15,018 nt of DNA from AC-69 sp046728055 (GTDB lineage: Bacteria > Actinomycetota > UBA4738 > HRBIN12). Each line of letters starts with the position of its first letter. Within the stretch, counting starts at the first letter, position 1. The position numbers were made by a program, and so were the translations under genes. Positions 13,430 to 15,018 of this stretch are shown in pieces. Where the stretch lies: the NCBI GenBank assembly GCA_046728055.1, contig JBKPDU010000023.1, positions 1 through 15,018 of the forward strand. Direction: 5' to 3'. The notes below the pieces were generated by a model. That model saw only the letters and a list, made by a program, of their open reading frames with translations, had not been told where the DNA came from and ran no database searches.

Positions 13430-13439
13430 CGCGAATCCG

Positions 13440-14651
13440 ATGGCCTCCTCCGCGCTCCCTCGCCTGTTGGCCGGGGCCGCCGACGTCATCCCTCCGGACG
13501 GTCTGCAGGACAAGCTGTCGCTGCACCGTCCCCTTCGGGTCAAGTTGGGCATCGACCCGTCCCGCCCCGACCTTCACCTCGGACATGCCGTCGTCCTCCG
13601 AAAGCTTCGACATTTCCAGGACGCCGGCCACGTGGCCGTCCTCATCGTGGGGGACTTCACCGGCCGGGTGGGCGATCCCTCGGGGCAGTCCGAGTCCAGG
13701 CCGTTCCTGACGGAGGACGAGATCGAGCTGAACGCCGCCACCTATCTCGAGCAGGCGGGCATGGTGCTCGACGTGAGCTCCGCCGAGGTCCGACGGAACT
13801 CCGAATGGCTCGGGGAGATGAGGATGGCCGACGTGCTTCGGCTCACTTCCGGGTACACGGTGGCCCGGATGCTCGAGCGCGACGACTTTCGGAAGCGATA
13901 CGAGGAAGGCAAGCCCATCAGCGTGGTCGAGTTCCTGTACCCGTTGATGCAGGCGACGGACTCCGTCGCGGTTCAGGCCGATGTGGAGCTCGGTGGAACC
14001 GACCAGACGTTCAATCTGTTGGTGGGGCGGGACATCCAGCGAGCGTACGGACAGGACCCGCAGGTCGTCCTGACCATGCCGCTGCTCGAGGGGATCGACG
14101 GCGAACGCAAGATGTCGAAGTCGTTCGACAACTGGGTGGCGCTCACTGATCCACCGGAGGAGATGTTCGGCAAGCTCATGCGGATCCCCGACCCTCTCAT
14201 CACCAAGTACCTCCTCCTCGCCGCGGACCTCGACCCCTCGGAGGTCGCGAGGACCGAGGCCGGCCTGATCGACGGAAGCCTGAAGCCGGTGGAGGAGAAA
14301 CGCAGCATGGCTCGCGCGGTGGTTGATCTGTACCACGGCCCCGGCGCCGGGGCCGAAGCCGAGAGACGGTTCGACCGGGTCCACCGAGACCGCGAGGTCC
14401 CGGAGCGGATCGAGGAGGCGGAGATCCCGCTGGAGGCTGCCCGGAGCAAGGACGGGCTGATCTGGCTCCCGCAGCTCATGGCCAGCCTGGGCATGGCCCG
14501 TTCCAACTCCGCCGCGCGCCGCCTGATCGAGCAAGGAGGGGTTCGCCTCGGCGGGGAGACCGTCACCGATCCCGAGGCGGAGTACCCCGCCGGGGAGCTC
14601 GAGGGAAAGGTCCTGCAGGTCGGCAGGCGGCAGTTCCTCAGGCTCCGATGA
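13440..14651 (+). CDS. tyrS: tyrosine-tRNA ligase (TyrS type 2-like)
   Basis: This 403-residue class I synthetase charges tRNA-Tyr. It has GIDPSRPDLHLGHAVVLRKL (37-56) with the HIGH-type motif HLGH at 46-49, the Tyr-binding segments VVEFLYPLMQATDSVAVQAD (162-181) and ELGGTDQTFN (183-192), KMSKS (224-228), and an S4 RNA-binding domain at the C-terminus (about 341-403). The RPDLHLGH form and the residues around GDFTGRVGDPSG fit the TyrZ/type 2 branch rather than the E. coli/B. stearothermophilus type 1; this is a judgement from motifs. The start is ATG 13440, just after the -10; the open frame upstream runs back into the divergent PBP gene and is not used. It is followed by the rrn leader on the same strand. 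Confidence 0.96.
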   Translation: MASSALPRLLAGAADVIPPDGLQDKLSLHRPLRVKLGIDPSRPDLHLGHAVVLRKLRHFQDAGHVAVLIVGDFTGRVGDPSGQSESRPFLTEDEIELNAATYLEQAGMVLDVSSAEVRRNSEWLGEMRMADVLRLTSGYTVARMLERDDFRKRYEEGKPISVVEFLYPLMQATDSVAVQADVELGGTDQTFNLLVGRDIQRAYGQDPQVVLTMPLLEGIDGERKMSKSFDNWVALTDPPEEMFGKLMRIPDPLITKYLLLAADLDPSEVARTEAGLIDGSLKPVEEKRSMARAVVDLYHGPGAGAEAERRFDRVHRDREVPERIEEAEIPLEAARSKDGLIWLPQLMASLGMARSNSAARRLIEQGGVRLGGETVTDPEAEYPAGELEGKVLQVGRRQFLRLR

Positions 14652-14656
14652 GGGCA

Positions 14657-14703
14657 GACGGGCCGCCGACCTGGGGTTTCTCGGTGGTCGATGCCGCCCC
14701 GTC
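14657..14703 (+). terminator. weak terminator-like structure after tyrS
   Basis: GACGGG (14657-14662) pairs with CCCGTC (14698-14703), and inside it CGACC (14667-14671) with GGTCG (14686-14690). The structure lies between the tyrS stop and the rrn -10. There is no T-run, and the outer arm ends only 7 nt before the -10 hexamer, so it may equally be chance or part of promoter DNA. Confidence 0.25.
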
Positions 14704-14707
14704 TCCG

Positions 14708-14716
14708 TGCTACCAT
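14708..14716 (+). promoter_or_regulatory. extended -10 of the rrn operon promoter
   Basis: TGC-TACCAT (TG 14708-14709, hexamer 14711-14716) is the best -10 in the 268-bp gap before 16S rRNA. The position 17 bp upstream (TCGATG, 14688-14693) is a poor -35. The predicted start near 14723 gives a leader of about 200 nt. Further rrn promoters could be missed. Confidence 0.5.
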
Positions 14717-14725
14717 TACTTCCCG

Positions 14726-14782
14726 ATGGCGCGGACCCTTCCCGAAGGTTCCCACCTTCTGGTCCGTTTGCCCGCACCTTGA
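14726..14782 (+). other. possible 18-codon leader ORF in the rrn leader
   Basis: ATG at 14726 lies 9 nt after the rrn -10, the same geometry as the leaderless genes here. It opens an 18-codon frame, MARTLPEGSHLLVRLPAP, whose TGA (14780-14782) falls inside the boxA-like element. An open frame this short is unremarkable in GC-rich DNA, and rRNA leaders are not normally translated. It is listed because of the spacing and the stop position only. Confidence 0.15.
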
Positions 14783-14787
14783 GAACT
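14778..14787 (+). promoter_or_regulatory. boxA-like antitermination element in the rrn leader
   Basis: CTTGAGAACT, continuing GAACAGTGTGCC, resembles the TTTGAGAACTCAACAGTGTGC segment found around boxA in actinobacterial rrn leaders and spacers, where NusB-S10 binds to assemble the antitermination complex. Identification is by recalled similarity. Confidence 0.6.
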
Positions 14788-14817
14788 GAACAGTGTGCCA
14801 AAAGCCAGTGCGCTTTC

Positions 14818-14864
14818 CCGTCAGCTGGGAGGCGCGATTCGTCGCGCCCTGGCCCAGCAGACGG
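14818..14864 (+). other. long stem-loop in the 16S rRNA leader with a UUCG tetraloop
   Basis: Three helices stack: CCGTC (14818-14822) with GACGG (14860-14864), GCTGGG (14824-14829) with CCCAGC (14853-14858), and GGCGCGA (14831-14837) with TCGCGCC (14842-14848), closing on TTCG. An A-A mismatch and a small asymmetric internal loop (A opposite CTGG) interrupt them, giving 18 base pairs in 47 nt. It lies between boxA and mature 16S. A role in rRNA folding or RNase III processing is inferred. Confidence 0.75.
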
Positions 14865-14919
14865 TTCGTACGAACCACAACCAGGAAGCGATCCCGGCCC
14901 TCGGGCCGGTTCGTGAACC
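14863..14919 (+). repeat. related palindromes just upstream of mature 16S rRNA
   Basis: GGTTCGTACGAACC (14863-14876) is a perfect 14-bp palindrome. A shortened copy, GGTTCGTGAACC, lies at 14908-14919, directly before the predicted 16S 5' end. Between them CCGGCC-CTCG-GGCCGG (14894-14909) forms a 6-bp hairpin that competes with the second palindrome for two bases. The first palindrome shares GG (14863-14864) with the long leader stem. The overlaps would allow alternative pairings during leader processing. Confidence 0.5.
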
Positions 14920-15018
14920 TCTACGGAGAGTTTGATCCTGGCTCAGGACGAACGCTGGCGGCGCGCCTAACACATGCAAGTCGAGCGAGAACCCGAGGAG
15001 GGGTAACCCTTCTCGGGG
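14920..15018 (+). rRNA. rrs: 16S ribosomal RNA, 5' end (partial)
   Basis: AGAGTTTGATCCTGGCTCAG at 14927-14946 is the universal 16S 5' sequence (27F site), followed by GACGAACGCTGGCGGC and TAACACATGCAAGTCGAGCG. By E. coli numbering the mature 5' end is near 14920; the exact base is inferred. The window stops in the V1 loop region (ACCCGAGGAGGGGTAACCCTTCTCGGGG). This much sequence shows a bacterium and fits Actinobacteria but is too short to place the lineage. Confidence 0.97.

Noticed and set aside
13392..14801. 469-codon open frame on the minus strand
   Set aside because: Antisense to tyrS and reaches into the rrn promoter; no domain signature.
14663..14919. T-box or other tRNA-sensing leader for tyrS or pheS
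   Set aside because: The starts of both genes sit within 10 nt of a -10 box, leaving no leader for a T-box; no T-box core (TGG in a bulge) is seen.

Overview
The window is 15 kb of high-GC (about two-thirds G+C by eye) bacterial chromosome packed with conserved housekeeping genes. Gene content, the order infC-rpmI-rplT-rRNA methylase-pheS-pheT, TANNNT-type -10 elements, apparent leaderless starts, a class A PBP with PASTA repeats and the start of a 16S rRNA gene all suggest an actinobacterium, probably a deep or uncultivated lineage. I cannot place it more finely. No phage, IS, CRISPR or clear foreign island is visible.

Layout. 1-990: end of a riboflavin operon (3' end of ribBA, ribH, a small cupin), all joined by 4-nt ATGA overlaps. 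1006-1269: a cold-shock protein with its own promoter and a TTG start. 1286-4084: a promoter and hairpin-bearing leader, then infC (without a usual start codon), rpmI, rplT, and a single long gene that joins a SpoU/TrmH-type RNA methyltransferase to a histidine-kinase-like module. 4096-7572: pheS-pheT with their own promoter. 7573-8576: argF behind an 83-nt gap with a direct repeat and hairpin. 8588-10951: polX and a 3-methyladenine DNA glycosylase, overlapping by 4 nt, a likely base-excision-repair pair. 10938-13385 (minus): class A penicillin-binding protein with two PASTA domains and a lipoprotein-like N-terminus. 13386-14651: tyrS, divergent from the PBP gene across a 54-bp promoter region. 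14652-15018: rrn promoter, a structured leader with a boxA-like element, and the first ~100 nt of 16S rRNA.

How it works together. Most of the window supports translation: initiation factor, two ribosomal proteins, rRNA modification, two aminoacyl-tRNA synthetases and an rRNA operon. Riboflavin synthesis, arginine synthesis, DNA repair and cell-wall synthesis make up the rest. There seem to be two classes of translation start. Genes that begin a transcription unit (pheS, argF, polX, PBP, tyrS) have a TANNNT -10 only 7-10 nt before the start codon and no Shine-Dalgarno, so they probably make leaderless mRNAs. csp and infC have leaders with strong Shine-Dalgarno sequences, and several operon-internal genes have SD-like purines.

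Most notable: the RNA methyltransferase/histidine-kinase-like fusion whose kinase half keeps the H-box but has lost ATP-binding signatures; infC with a perfect SD but no ATG/GTG/TTG start before its conserved N-terminus; the PBP with a lipobox instead of a normal membrane anchor; and the set of leaderless promoters, including a divergent pair that appears to overlap completely.
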